This document shows, in pieces, positions 10,974-24,063 of a stretch of DNA of 64,000 bases (its first letter is position 1; each line of letters starts with the position of its first letter). A program made the position numbers and the translations under genes. Below the pieces are notes generated by a model. That model was not told where the DNA came from and did no database searches. It saw only the letters and a list, made by a program, of their open reading frames with translations. Source of the stretch: Craterostigma plantagineum (Eukaryota; Streptophyta; Magnoliopsida; Lamiales; Linderniaceae); the NCBI GenBank assembly GCA_027422505.1, contig JAPQWV010000018.1, positions 11,922,001 to 11,986,000 on the forward strand, read 5' to 3'.

Positions 10974-11935
10974 ATAGTGACATTTGACTAAGGTATCATA
11001 AGATATTAGCATGAAAATAAGTCACTAAGAAAGCTTTATTAATAAGAAGTTTTCGTAGGAAATAGTTTAGGTTGGAGAATTTTGGCAGAGGCTAAAAAAA
11101 GTGTTGGCACACTTAAATAGAGGATTAGAAGGTTTTCGAGCTAGGTCCATGCATATGAATATAAGTAAACTAATAATTAATTCAAGGAAGTTATACGTGG
11201 AACTCATTTAGAATAGTAATAGGTATGACTAGGTCTTTTAACCCTAAAAGTAATATGCAAAGTATATATGTATATACGTGTATTTATAGGTTGTGGGAAG
11301 GATTTTAAAAGACTTAGAACCAACGAAAACCAAGGAAGAGAAAACTAAGTTCTAGAAAAACTTTTCGGCATGTACATTTAAAAGATGTTTTCGGTATTGA
11401 TATGTTACATTTTCTCCAAAGTTTTCGTAAGCCTTAGATGGAATTTAAGTTCTCATGAGGGGATAGATATTAAAATGAGATTTCTTAGCACGAGAGGTAA
11501 TTTTACCTACTAGTCAATCACCTTTATATAATATATAGGGACGATTTGAGGTCAGGCCATGTAAATTTTTTAAATAGAGTCCAGGACCATGTAAGAAAAA
11601 ATTTAATTTCAGGGACCCATTTCAGAATTTAAGTTAGAATTAAGGTTGTTGGACGAAAATAAAGAGTATTTATGAAGTGGTATCCGGCGCCCCAGTTCTG
11701 TTATCAAATTCCAGTATACTGTTATCAGTTATCACATAACAGGAAGTGTTACTCAGCTCAAATATTGTGTTATTATATGGCTAATAAGTGTTATTAACAG
11801 AATAAAATGAGTTTCGACAATCGAAACAAGCATCCGCTGCAATATATAAGAGTTTATTTTGATATTACGTCGTCAAATATAAGATCGCGTCAAAATATTT
11901 ACCCGATTTCTGCAGAAACACTTAAGGGTTCTGCT

Positions 11936-12217
11936 GTACCACTTCTATGTTCAACAGTACCACTTCATGGGTCTACAAATGTTGTACCACTTCTCTTTTC
12001 AACAGTACCACTTCATGGGTCTACAATACCACTTCTTCTATGTTCAACATTTTACCACTTCATGGGTCTACAAATGTTGTACCACTTCTCTGTTCAACAG
12101 TACCACTTCATGCGTCTACACTACCACTTCAGTGTTCACCAGTACCACTTCATGGGTCTACAGTACCACTTCACTGTTCACATGTACCACTTCATGGATC
12201 TACAGTACCACTTCATG
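11936..12217. repeat. Minisatellite with 13 TACCACTTC copies in two alternating unit types
   Basis: TACCACTTC occurs 13 times. Units ending ATGGGTCTACA alternate with units ending CTGTTCAACA (or variants), so the higher-order unit is about 42-50 bp. Open frames exist in all three forward frames only because the array lacks stops; they are not credible genes. A related phrase recurs at 15510, just after the end of one LTR-like copy. Confidence 0.9.
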
Positions 12218-12219
12218 TT

Positions 12220-15200
12220 AGGAACCGAAACCAAGACTATATCGTTTTATGCATTTATTTGAATTCATAAATTCGCTCTCATGGTATATGCATGGAAGAT
12301 AATAATATTTGGCTAAGGTATTTTAAGTTTTTAGTGTGGGAATGAATAGTTAAAGAAAATAAACATATTGAAATGGTGTTTGAAAAGAAGAATTTTCGAA
12401 TAGAACAATTGTAAGAATTAGATTTCGAAGGGAAAAACATATTTAGGAAATGGTGTTACAAAAGAATGTGTTATTGAAATTAGTGTATAAATTGAAATGA
12501 TTTTCGAATGATGAATGAATTGCGGGAATTAAATTCTCAAAAGGGATTGAATTTCTGAAGGTTATGTGTCATGAAAATTTGTAGTTGAATTAAGGAAGCT
12601 TTCGAGAAAATATTTAAAGTAAAGAGGAGTTTTTGATATAAGGTTTAAGCAAAGAAAGTTTTTGTGGTATATATAATATAATCAAAGTTTTCGTAGGTTA
12701 TGAATGGACTTAGAGGTTTTCGTGAGAATGGTTTGGAAATCCAAAGTTTTCATTAACATTACACATAATTCGATATGTTTACAGATATACATATGTATAA
12801 TAATAAAGTTTCGTGGTGATAGGGATAAACTTTGGAAAGTTTTCGCATAGAGAGAGAAATTGGTTAAAGAATTTCCTAAGCTAAGAGGAAATAACACCAC
12901 CTACTTGTCATTTTCATTACACGATTTCCAAAAATATATACACAACGTACAAAGTAAAGAGAATTCACTTGATAATGAAATAATAGAATATAATAAAGAT
13001 AATGAAATAGTGGAGTGAGATTTAAGGGTTCTCATAAAACTTCAAATAGAATAAAGCTTAATAATACTTGCTTAACATGGGAGGAAAACTCGTCACCAAC
13101 TTGACATCTATCTAAGCACGAAATTCAAAACCTCCCATGTATATCTAAATGAATAAAGAAGTGAAACCTCTCATTAAGCAAGAACCGCTATTGAGTACCG
13201 AAAATAAGAACAGAAAGAAAGAAACCACAAGAGAAACTTTCGAACAAAGGAGAACACTCATTTGAATGTAAGGGAGTTAGGTAATATTTTCATAACTTGC
13301 ATATATACATATAGGGTTAATAAGTTACGATCAAATACACTCATGATGGGAAGTTTTCTTAAGCTTTAGAAATATGAGTTTACTCCAGATTTTAAAAGGG
13401 TTGCATAATTATTGGGATATGTTTTCGGTATTAGCAAATGTTAGTATTTTTAGTACTCGAACCTTTTGATTTATATTAGCAGATTTAAGTACCTCTGATG
13501 GGAAGATTTCGTTATAAGAATATTTTTAGGATCAAGTGTACTAGGGTTTCTAGATTTTGAAAGGAATCGTACATATATATGTTCATATAGATGATTTGGA
13601 TGTGGGACATGTTTAGTATTTTCATGATTGAGTGTTACGGAGTTTCGACCTTCAAAACTAGAAGTTTTCATTGAAGACTGTAAAGTCTCTATAATATATA
13701 TAGTTCTCGGTATAGTTAGGAATAAAGATTCCGGCATTTTGTCGTTTTCGATATTACCTATGATGACCAGAAGGTTTTCGGCATATTATGTTATTGAAGT
13801 TTTCGACAGTATTATCTCCTAAGGTTTTCAGTGTTTCAAGTCCTTATTAAATATAAAGCTTTCGGTACATTCATGAAAGTTTTTAGTCATTGCCACCTCC
13901 ACCTTAACAAAGTTTTCGGCATACCTAACAAAGAAAGTTTTTGGTATTATGCCGACTATTGGAATTTAATGAGTTTCGATATTTTTAAGGTTTTCTGATA
14001 CGATATAAGTTAGGGTTTTCAGTGATATTTTCAATACAGTATAGTTATTAGATTTCAATACGGATTTCGACATCGACTAAAATGTATCATCTTAAGCTGA
14101 AAGTTTAATATATTATAGGTAATGAACAGAAAGGTAAATACTACGAATAGAAACGAACATGCATAATCAGGCATGCATATCACGACACATGCATCATATT
14201 AAGGATCTCATATTTACCGAACATAGTAATAATTCTATAGGTCAGAATCTCGATAAAGGCAAGGAAATGATCGAATTAGCGAATGGAAGTATAAACGAAA
14301 CCTGTGAGTATGATATGCAACATGTGTTCTGTTTCTATGTGATTTATATGCCTATATATGCTTATATGTTTTATACGAAATTATTGATTGATTTGAAATT
14401 TTACGGCTATATGTACTGATTGATAACTAATGTGTCTTATGTGCCTACGTGCCCTATATGGATTAACTGATTGATGATTTTTTTTAATATGTACATGTTA
14501 ATTGTAAATTGACGTGAATTATGTGACCGTAATGTGCTCTCATATGAAATATGTATCATATAAGGATAGATGCACGGCATTGCATACACGTAATAAATGA
14601 AAGGAGAAACCGTTATGACTGCTACGACTACCGATGGTATGATACAGATGCTACGGCATATATTCCTAAAAATCGGGGGATTTTACAGAGTCCTGTACAG
14701 GCAATACGTATCCCTACAAATCGGGGGATTACGGTATGGTTACAGAGTCCCATGCATGGGCCCCTGGGCGTACAGTACAGTCTAGCTAGTCTATAACGGG
14801 AATATCAAAGACAAATGATCATATAGAATTGCATTGACTTATAGGTCATATGAATGGTTATATAGGCTATGGTTTTGTGACATGTGTTTGAATACGTGAT
14901 GATTATGTGAAAGGATTTCGTGCTTTTGATCCATGGATCTGATATGGATAATGGTATATGATGGATGAATAGAATGGCAAACGATCTACGGATCTTATGG
15001 AAAATTGTTATACGAACAAGGATTACGTAATAGGGATATAAAAGGAACGTGATTGATATATATGGAAAGTAGATATGGAAACTGGATTGTTTTATTATTA
15101 CAATTTTATTTTTTTATATGCGTATGGAATAACATGTTGCGATCACACTCTGAATAGTTGTTTCACAGTGTTGTAGATATCTAATAGGCGACTTAGAACG

Positions 15201-15491
15201 CATCTGCATACAAAATCATAGATTCAAGGTTGGTCGGCTACGTTCTCATCCTACGCCCCACAACTCATAGTTGCATATAGTTTATGAAATATTAGTAAGA
15301 TTTCTATACGATGTTAAAATAATTATGTAGTACATTATGTTCAGTATGAGTGGAAAGAAATAGAGAGATGTACGCCTCCGTTTATGTTAAAAGGGAATGG
15401 GAGGGAACGGTTATGAAGGGAAAGGAAAGGAAAGCGAAAAATTTTATGGGAAAAACGTAATAGCTGCGCAAAAAGGAAACGGGGCGCTACA
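12220..15491 (-). repeat. LTR-like copy A
   Basis: Its distal part (14085-15491) aligns in order with 16722-17826: 'gtttaatatattata', 'catgcataat', 'gataaaggcaagga', 'gaaaggagaaaccgttatgac', 'tcaaggttgg', then GCGCTACA at the end. Its middle (13640-14060) carries many GTTTTCGG motifs. Divergence is high. Confidence 0.55.
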
Positions 15492-15599
15492 CTTCATGTA
15501 CACTGTATACCACTTCTTCATGGTTGTTTTGCACGTTTGAATAAGATGATTGGTTCGTAATTTTTTTTTGTTTATAATGGACAAATATGTCTTTTATCA

Positions 15600-17826
15600 T
15601 GGATTAGGTCCTTATTTCTAAATGAAACTTAAATTTAGGTACCTCTATCTATATGAAACATAAATACGGCCTGAAATCAAAAGCAAACTTATAAATTGGG
15701 CCTGACATGTAATTACCTCTAATATATATCCACAACATCTTCTTAAGTAAGAACTTTTCATAATTAAAAACAAGAACATAAGAGTAAGAAAGAACCGTCG
15801 AAGAAGGAAGAAGAACGGATAACTAGGCAAACTCAAAACCTTAATTCTCGAAAACTTGAAGGTAAAAGAATTATAAGTCTTTTTTATATATATGTGAAGA
15901 TGAATTATGGAGGCTTTGGTAACCTTAAGTCTATTAGGGTTTTTCTTAGATTATTGAAAGGATTTACATACATGCTCAGTTGGATGACTTTGATATTAAG
16001 ACACATGTTAGGGTCTGAAAGGTGTTCGAATCTTTTGAAGAAATTAAGCTTAGAGCAAATTTATGGTTTAAGTATTTGACTCTTTTAATAAACATGTTCT
16101 AACAGTTAAAGGTACTACGGCTAAATAGATAGTTTTTTTTCAAGTGTTCAGAGTTTTCGGCATAGTAGGACTTAAAGTTTTCAACAACTAAGATTTTCGG
16201 CATTTAGGGGTTTGGTTAAAAGACTTCACGTGTAGGAAGTTTTCGGTATGTTTGCGATTAAGAAATATTTCGTGATTATAAAGTTTTCGATATGTATTAA
16301 AGGTTTTCGAAAGCATATGAAGTTTTCGACATTTGCCACAAAGTTTTCGGTAGGTGTGAACTTTCGGCATTTAAGGGTTTGAAAGATTGGAAGTTTTGGG
16401 CAGTGGTAGTAAAGATTTCGGTGTTTTAGTTCTCGGCATTTTTAACAAAGTTTTCGGTTTAGTATATCACAAAGTTTTCGTGATTACCTAAAAGTTTTCG
16501 CTATTATCAAAGTTTTCGGCATGATATCTTATATCAAGTTTTCGGCACTTAACCTTAAACTTTTCGGTATAGGTCGGAAAACTTTTCGACATGGCTAAGA
16601 AGAAATGTTTCGACATGTTTTTATTTTTCGACCCAATACTGGTTAGGGTTTTTGTAAAATTTTCGGTATAGTATAATTACCAGCTTTTAATATTAGTTTT
16701 GATACTAATGAAAAATATAATTTCTAAGCCAAGAGTTTAATATATTATAATTAATAAACATAAAGGTAAAGACTACGAATAGGATGATCATGCATAATAG
16801 GACATGTATATCGTGGCACATGCATCATTTTTAGGGATCTCGTATTTATCGAGCATAACACTTTTATAGGTCAAGAACCCGATAAAGGCAAGGATAAAGC
16901 CGAGTGAAGTACGGGAGTTGCTAAACTTGTTAGTATGATATGCAACATGTATTTTATGTGCTTATATGCTTTCGATGAATTAATTGATTGATGATTTTAT
17001 GATTTATGTGTTATATTGACTGATCAGATTTATATGCCACAACGTGCTTTTATTCGCTAAATGTGACTTGATAGAAGTTTATGATATACATGATATAAGG
17101 ATATATATACAGCATTGCATATACGTAATAATGAAAGGAGAAACCGTTATGACTGCAATGACATCGGACGACACGATAGGGATGCTAAGGCATACTTCCC
17201 TACAAATTAGGGGAAGGTACGGTTACTTCCCTACAAATCGGGGGATGACAGAGTCGTGTACAAGCACATAAAGATAAATAGGTTCTACTTCCCATGCATG
17301 TTTACAGTACGAGTCTAGCCAATACATAACGAGAGTATCAAAATAAATAGGCATATAGAAATGTATTGATTTAAGGATCATACGAATGGTGATTATCAAA
17401 ATGACTACGTGAATGCATGACTGAAAGGTTTTTCAGTATTTATAGGAATGGACTTATTCCATGTTATTGTTTATCGCTATTGATTAAAATGTTGCTATCA
17501 TACTCTGTATAGTTGTCTTCACAGTTGTGTAGATAATTAGCAGGCCGCGTACATCGCATCATCATATAAAGCATGGATTCAAGGTTGGCCGACTATGCTC
17601 TCCTCCTGCTCCCCTCTGTTCATCGTTAGCATATAGTCTAGAAATAGTACAGACCAATATATTTTGTGACTCGTATGATAGGTACTCATATGTACATTAT
17701 TATGAAAGGAACTAGACCCGATGTACGTACCCGTTTTTGCGAAAGAGAATAGTTCTGAAAAGCAAAAAATTTTATGTGAATATTTTATAGCTGCGAAAAA
17801 GGTAATAGGAAACGGAGCGCTACAGC
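15600..17826 (-). repeat. LTR-like copy B
   Basis: Second diverged copy, shorter than A. At least 15 GTTTTCG or CTTTTCG motifs lie between 16150 and 16670, spaced roughly 20-50 bp. It ends GGAGCGCTACA. The left boundary is approximate. Confidence 0.5.
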
Positions 17827-17829
17827 AGA

Positions 17830-18281
17830 TGTGAAGGTTGTCAGTGACACGCAGGAAAGGTGGAGGGAATGTGGTCCATGATCAAACTATCATCGCAATG
17901 TGAATAGGCCAAAAGTTGCACATATTCGTGAATTGACCCCTGAAGCTCTTTAGAGGCTATTAATAGACCCCTCCTGCAGGGTTAGAAATAATTCAATTCA
18001 CTCTAAGCATTCTAGAATACAAAATTAAAGTCCACTTTGTGATAGAGCAAGAAAGGTTCGAGTCTTCTGTATATCCGTTCGATAATTTAGTTTCTTGGTG
18101 TGACGTTTCAAAATTCCTGCAGTCGTTTTATCTTCGAGACGTATTGCGATAACCCGAGACGCTGAAATACGAATCAATTTATCGTATTACGGAAAGCAAA
18201 CCATGTACAAGTCTCGACTTCGACATATAACCCGAACTATGTCCGAATTTACTAACCACCGACGACCAAATGTCGGAGCCA
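17830..18281. other. Spacer left of the MULE
   Basis: No coding signal or repeat ends recognised. Confidence 0.35.
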
Positions 18282-18289
18282 ATAGGAAT

Positions 18290-18325
18290 ATATATACATG
18301 CAAATATATATATATATATATATAT

Positions 18326-18374
<49 letters not shown>

Positions 18375-18880
18375 TGGTGCTCACCTAAGGTGAGCACCTT
18401 ATATGAGCACCCCTATGTGACATTGCCACATAGTCACCTTTCTTAAATATCTGATTTAATCTAAAATCATAATAAACTATATTTTAATTAGCATTAGAGT
18501 TAAATATGGAAAACTGAATTAGCACAACACGTCTTCTTCCTCTTTAATCATCGAAATTTAATTAGCAAATCACAGTAGTCTTCTTCCTCGCTGTTATCAT
18601 CCCTTCCAGCCTTCTCCGGCGACCGTCGTCCTTCTCGCCGGAAACGGCCGCCCTCTTTGCCGGAGACCACTTCACAGGCGATCGAAGCCCTCTTTGACGG
18701 CATCCCTCATACAATCGCTGCCGATCGCCGTAGCCCGTTGTCTCCGACCCGGAGGCCACCGCCGTCTTCGCCGGCGACAACCCTCTTTGACGGCGGCACT
18801 GCCCTCTTCGCCGACGATCGCCGTAGTCATCCAAACGTATCCATACCGATCACACCATCGCCGTTGTAGGACTGCTCACC
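18290..18880 (+). repeat. Left terminal inverted repeat of the MULE
   Basis: Order from outside: (TA)n, (GA)n (about 18305-18370), a 10-bp palindrome GGTGCTCACC/GGTGAGCACC, GCACCCCTATGTGACATTGC, an AT-rich block, then a GC-rich block of CCGGCGA-type repeats (18600-18870). The same series is found in reverse in the right arm. The GC-rich block gives long open frames in both arms but resembles low-complexity coding-like DNA, not a known protein. Confidence 0.85.
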
Positions 18881-18967
18881 AATAATCTTATTAATCTTAT
18901 TGATCTATCCGATAGTTGCTTTTACTTTTAATTCATTGCTGAAAATTGACAATATTTCATGATAGAA

Positions 18968-21327
18968 TGGAAGAACCTATGCGAGATGATCATTTACACA
19001 TACCCCAAATTGCAGAAGGAAAAAAGCCAAAACTTGGGATGACATTTACCTAAATAGATGAGGCATTTTTCTTTTACAACAAATATGCAAGGGAAGATGG
19101 ATTCAGTGCGAGAATGAGTAAAAGCAAAAAGAATTGGATGACTGATGAGGTCGTATGGAAACAATTCGTTTGCTCTAAAGAAGGCCACAATGATAGGAAT
19201 CGAGAGGCCAAACAAGGTAGTAGCGATGAATCGAGAAAGTCACGATCTTGTTTGGCGAGAATTCAATTGTTAAGGCACAAACAGGTGCTTCTTGGGTTGT
19301 TAGTACTACAACAGATAGTCATAATCATCATCTCACGAGCCCTTCAAAGGTACATTTGTTACGGTCACATCGCAATATTTCAACAACGAAGAAATCGTTA
19401 ACTCAACAATTTGCAGAAACGAACGTGCCAACTTGTCAGCAGATGCGTTTGTTGGAGATAGAGTACGGAGGACCTGCGCATATTGGGTGTCCAGAAATAG
19501 ATATTAGAAACTTCGAGAAAGGGCTAAAGGATTCTGAGAAGGGTATTGATGCAGAAACATTAATAGAGTTTTTCGAATCTGAATAAGAAAAAAGTTCTGG
19601 TTTATCTTTGAATATGAGACTGATTCAGAAAAAAGATTGATCAGATGTTTTTGGGCGGATCATATGTCTAGGATGGCATATAATGTGTTTGGTGACGTAG
19701 TTGTATTCGATACGACCTACAATACCAACAGGTACGAGATGATTTTTGCCCCTTTCGTAGGCGTTAATCATCATCATTAAACTACAATTTTTGGTTGTGG
19801 CTTTCTTAGCGACGAGAAAACAGAGCCTTTCATTTGGCTGTTCAACAGCTTCGTAAAATCCATGGGGAAGGACGCGCCAAACATTATCATTACTGACCAA
19901 GATCCAGCTATGTCCAAAGCCATCGCACATGTCTTTCCCAAGTCAGTGCACCGATATTGTATGTGGCATATATTGAATAAGTTTCCTGATAAACTCGGAT
20001 CATTGTCTTTTCGTGACCATTATCGAACTATCAAGAATGTCATTGTTAATTCGACGGATGAGTTTGAAAAATCATGGGAAGATGTTTTCACAATAAGCAA
20101 TCTGGAGGCTAATGAGTGGTTGTCGATGACGTATGAATTGCGAGCGAAGTGGGTTCCTGCATATTTTAATCGTGTGTTTTCAGCTGGTATGTCTAGTAGC
20201 CAAAGATCTGAAAGTGCTCATTCATTTCTCAAGAAATACGTTTCGAAAAAGAACTCATTGATGGATTTTATCACTCGTTTCAACAGGGCTCTTCGAAACC
20301 AGCGTCACAAAGAATTGTTGGCCGATCATGTTGACGTTAATGAGCATACAGATGGAAGGAGTTTGAGCGTGAATTAAGCGAAAGTTATAGCTACTATGTG
20401 CAACAATCGTCTTTTGAAACTGAGTTGGTGTGGTACAATATTTTGCGTATTGAGAGTTCTTCTACACCGAGGGTGGTCACACATGACAAGCAGAACGATC
20501 ACATATCGTGTAGTTGTTGTAAGTTCGACTTCAAAGGGTATTCCATGTAGACATATGTTAGCGTATTTTCGTTTCACGCAGGTGTTCCAACTGCCTGAGA
20601 AGTATATAATGAAACGGTAGACACAAGATGCAAAGGCTGGAGTGAAATATTCTATGGGCGCAGAAAATATCAGCAATGATCGAGAAAAGTTTCTGATGAC
20701 ACGACACTCGAGATTATCCTTCAAAGCATCGTTAATAATCGATGAGTCGGCTTTGACCGATGAGGGGGCAAAGTTTTTTGAGGAACAGTTGGATTCTATC
20801 CATCGAAAAATTAAGGAAATCAATAGCAATAAAGGTTTGAGCACAAATACGAGTAAGAGAAAGCTTGCTACTAGAGACTATTATTTTGGATCCTGCAGGT
20901 GTTCGACCAAAAGGTTGTGGAAAAAGATTGAAACAATCAAAGGAAAAAGTCATCTCAAAATCTAGAATGTGCAACGGATGTGGCCTTCGAGGTGTTTCTC
21001 ATGACAAACTCTGACGTTGCAGGAATTGTATGTGCTTATTTATTCGAGATTTTTTAATTGTTTTATTTTTTAATGTCGTCATTTTATGTTAATAGGCCAA
21101 CAACAGACACTCGTTACAACAGCGATGGTAATACGGACAATGAAGATTTTGCATCTACATATGGTAATTTAGGTACAACTTACATATTTTTGAGACTGTT
21201 TTATATTTATTACGTGTGCCTAAGAACATAATTTTTTTTGGTGTACTAAGAACATAATTTGATTATGTATAATATTCATGCAGATTCTAACGACATGGAC
21301 ACTAGTGGAGTGAACCTCAATGAATGA
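18968..21327 (+). pseudogene. FAR1/MULE-type transposase pseudogene
   Basis: Recognisable pieces in order: N-terminal FAR1 DNA-binding region (DEAFFFYNKYAREDGFSARM, with a TAA just before it, about 19050); MULE catalytic domain with VVFDTTYNTNRYEM (first Asp, about 19710), IIITDQDPAMSKAI (second Asp, 19880) and SQRSESAHSFLKKY (Glu, 20210); a SWIM zinc finger (CSCCKFDF...CRHMLAYF, about 20515-20570); and a C-terminal CNGCGLRGVSHDKL zinc knuckle (20970). Further exon-like pieces at about 21095-21170 and 21284-21327 end in NLNE-stop. Several stops (e.g. about 19778) and frameshifts make it non-functional. Confidence 0.85.
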
Positions 21328-21835
21328 CTATGGTGTAGACAACTGAGTTTAGATTTATTAGCAATACATCTTTCGTTTAACAATTTTTACAATCAGTTTT
21401 TGTTTCAAGATGTTCTATTGATTTATATTTTATGTATTATGTGAAACCATATTATTTTCATTGATCTTATCATTTTTTCTTCTTATCTATTTATGTCGAG
21501 GTGAATGTAATAAGCTCTACACGTTACAAAAATGACGGTCCACGACAGTATTATCTGATACTTTTGCTTTTGTTGATAACATTGGTTCCTTCAAGCCCAT
21601 GTCATTGTTTTTGTTGAAACTTAAAATCTCATTATATAATAAGCATACCACTTTACTGTCGAATACTAAGGAATGGAGCTTAAAATCTCATCTTCTTCAA
21701 AAGCTAATAAAATCAAGGAGAAAGTCAAATTTATTAACAAGGGTAAATAATACAGAGCTGTGCTCTTGAAACCTTGCCAAGTTACATACATATACAGGTA
21801 GAAAACAAATTAGAAAGAACAAACAGTAGCCATAG

Positions 21836-22241
21836 TTGTCTGTTCAGCAGCCCTACAACGGCGATGGTGCGATCGGTATGGATACGCTTGGATGAGTACG
21901 ACGATCGTCGGAGAAGAGGGCGGTGGCTGCCGTCGAAGAGGGTTGTCGCCGGCGAAGAGGGCTACGTTCGTCGGCGAAGAGGGCGGTGGCCGCCGATGAA
22001 GAGGTCGGAGACAACGGGCTACGGCGATCGGCAGCGATTGTATGAGGGATGCCGTCAAAGAGGACTTCGATCGCCGACGAAGAGGACGGTGGCATCCTGC
22101 GAAGAGGACGGTGGTCTCCGGCAAAGAGGACGGCCGTTTCCGGCGAGGAGGACGACGGCCGCCGATGAGAAGGCTGGAAGGGCTGATAACAGCGAGGAAG
22201 AAGACTACTGTGATTTGCTAATTCAATTTCGATGATTAAAG
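21836..22241 (+). repeat. Inner part of the MULE right inverted repeat
   Basis: Reverse complement of 18550-18880, including the CGGCGAAGAGG-type repeats and the GAAGAAGACTACTGTGATTT block. It breaks at TAAAG (22237-22241), where the LTR element entered; the outer part resumes at 25659. Confidence 0.85.
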
Positions 22242-22537
22242 TGTTACCACACAAAAATAAAACACTGGGCTCAGTGACGAGTTTAATTGAGGAGCTAACC
22301 TAAGGCGCTAATCAACAATCGCAATCACGTTTCTTCTCTATATAGTATGCTGTTATTTCTATTTTGGGGATATTCAGAAATTGAAGTGTTGCGTGTATTA
22401 GGGTTCTTCTATTCCTCTTTCTCCATTCTTTGTAACGATCGAGTCATTTGATCGAAATCGAAAATCCAGAGCTGTTTCTTCATTCTACGCTCTCATTTTC
22501 GGTTTTATTTCCTTTTCCGAAATTTGAGCGTGTATCA
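22242..22537 (+). repeat. LTR (left copy) of the chimeric element
   Basis: 296 bp, starts TGTTACCACAC and ends GCGTGTATCA. Compared with the right copy I count about eight or nine substitutions and two small indels, near 3%. It is followed by TAAAG and then, after a 104-bp deletion relative to the other copy, the MULE end. Confidence 0.9.
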
Positions 22538-22542
22538 TAAAG

Positions 22543-22597
22543 GTGACTTATGTGGCAATGCCACATAGGGGTGCTCATATAAGGTGGTGAGCACCAT

Positions 22598-22636
<39 letters not shown>

Positions 22637-23672
22637 CTCTCTCACTCTCTCACTCTCTCTCCCTCTCTCTCTCTCTCTATCTATATATATATATATATAT
22701 ATATATAGGAATTACGAATCGCGCCTAATGTGCGAGGATAAAGGATGGAGTAAGATCTAAAATATATTATTTTTATTTGAATCGTGCATTAATAATTTTA
22801 AAACTTCTAATTAATAATAGTGACTAAAAAAGGACTAAGCACAAAATAGTAATTAGTTTTACTCTATTATAGGCTTTAAAATGGAGGGAGATTCGGGTTT
22901 CTCGCAGGAAAAAAATTTGTTTAGCGTACATGTGATGAGGGATCACTTGGATGATAAAAATGAGGTGATATTCCAATGTTAAGATCACCAAAAAAAAACT
23001 AGGTAATACTACATAACGATGACGGAGTGATCTTTCTATATTATTTATGCACAGAAAAACATCTTCTATTTTAGCATTACTACCTTATATGCCATTGTCC
23101 TTTATTTTTAATTACATAAACGAACATATTTAAATGTTAAATAATATTTCAAATAAAATAAAAGAATTATATAATTCCAAAAAAATTAATTATATTGAAT
23201 TATTATATCAAAAACCTTATAATTAATGCTTCAATAGTTTTTAACTCAATATTAACATCGATCATTTTACATAATGTATCTTATTGAAAATAAACACATT
23301 AATCCCATCACCTAATCAACAAGGATATAGTTAAAGGGACATCCCACACATTATCGTGATTGGACAAAAACGAGTATTCCAATATCACCTTGTTATGAAT
23401 TTTAAAATAAACTCATTGATGACATATCACATTGATCTACATCACGGTGATTATCACGATTGGTATTACCGTAATATTGGATTGACTCAAATAACCTAAA
23501 AAATGTACACGGACATTCTTAGTCAGAAAAGAATGAATATCATCCATAATAGAAAGTAAAAATTAATCAAATTGTTAAAAAAATAAACATAATTAAGAAT
23601 GAATAATAATACTAAAATATGTCAATTTCTGGAAGTAAAAAAGAAAAATTATGTCAATTGATAAACGTGCAT
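22543..23672. repeat. Duplicated MULE end plus flank, copy 1
   Basis: Nearly identical to 25763-26891: GTGACTTATGTGGC, (CT)n, (TA)n, then about 1 kb of AT-rich flank starting AGGAATTACGAATCGC. It stops at GTGCAT, where the PGI fragment begins instead of the ordinary flank. It contains no gene. Confidence 0.9.
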
Positions 23673-24063
23673 GGAAGGGTCTGAGGGCTCATGTTTATGA
23701 TATTAAGAAAACTCACTTGCGTGAACTGATGAGAGATGAGAAGCAATGCCAGTCTATGATGACTGAGTTCAACGGGATTGTGTTGGATTATTCAATGCAA
23801 TGTGCGTCGCTGGAAACCTTGAACAAGCTTTACAGCTTAGCAGAGGCAGCACAACTGAAAGAGAAGATCAATCGAATGTTCAATGGAGAACGTATAAACA
23901 TCACGGAGAATAGATCTGTACTTCATGTAGCACTCCGTGCCTCTAGGGATTCTGTCATAAACAGTGATGGTAAGAATGTGGTACCAGATGTTTGGCAAGT
24001 TCTTGATAAGATCAAGAACTTCTCTGAGAGAGTTCGAACTGGTGCTTGGGTTGGAGCAACTGA
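23669..24063 (+). pseudogene. PGIC: Captured intron-less fragment of cytosolic glucose-6-phosphate isomerase
   Basis: About 130 residues in one frame match plant cytosolic PGI near its N-terminus: [62 protein letters not shown] and a break after GAWVGAT. The intact enzyme (about 560 residues) interconverts glucose-6- and fructose-6-phosphate; this piece lacks the catalytic regions. Plant PgiC genes have more than 20 exons, so the uninterrupted frame implies capture from spliced mRNA. The left border is GCAT, shared with the flanking sequence (microhomology). The frame continues by chance to a stop at 24250. An ATG in the flank (23651) precedes the fragment in frame. Confidence 0.9.

Larger units (their letters stand above)
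10861..17826 (-). mobile_element. Cluster of diverged long LTR-like repeats (probably Ty3/gypsy)
   Basis: Several diverged direct copies of one long non-coding sequence follow each other. Starts resembling GAACCGAAACC lie at about 10861 and 12220. Ends resembling GGAGCGCTACA lie at 15491 and about 17823; in reverse this is TGTAGCGC, a typical LTR start. Shared internal blocks include the AAAGTTTTCGGCAT motif field and a block with AAAGGAGAAACCGTTATGAC (14600, 17133). No gag-pol is visible. Orientation and superfamily are inferred from the end sequence only. Confidence 0.5.

Noticed and set aside
11936..12217. CRISPR-like repeat array
   Set aside because: Spacing is irregular, the 'spacers' are themselves repeats of two types, and the genome is a plant's.
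11807..12270. Overlapping forward ORFs of 84-151 residues
   Set aside because: They are read-through of a minisatellite without stop codons; all three frames are open at once.
18179..18397. Ser-Leu and Arg-Glu repeat peptides
   Set aside because: Translation of the (GA)n/(TA)n microsatellite.
18562..18885. Open frames in the GC-rich MULE arm
   Set aside because: The same block is open on both strands and in both arms; repeat-derived composition with no recognisable domain.
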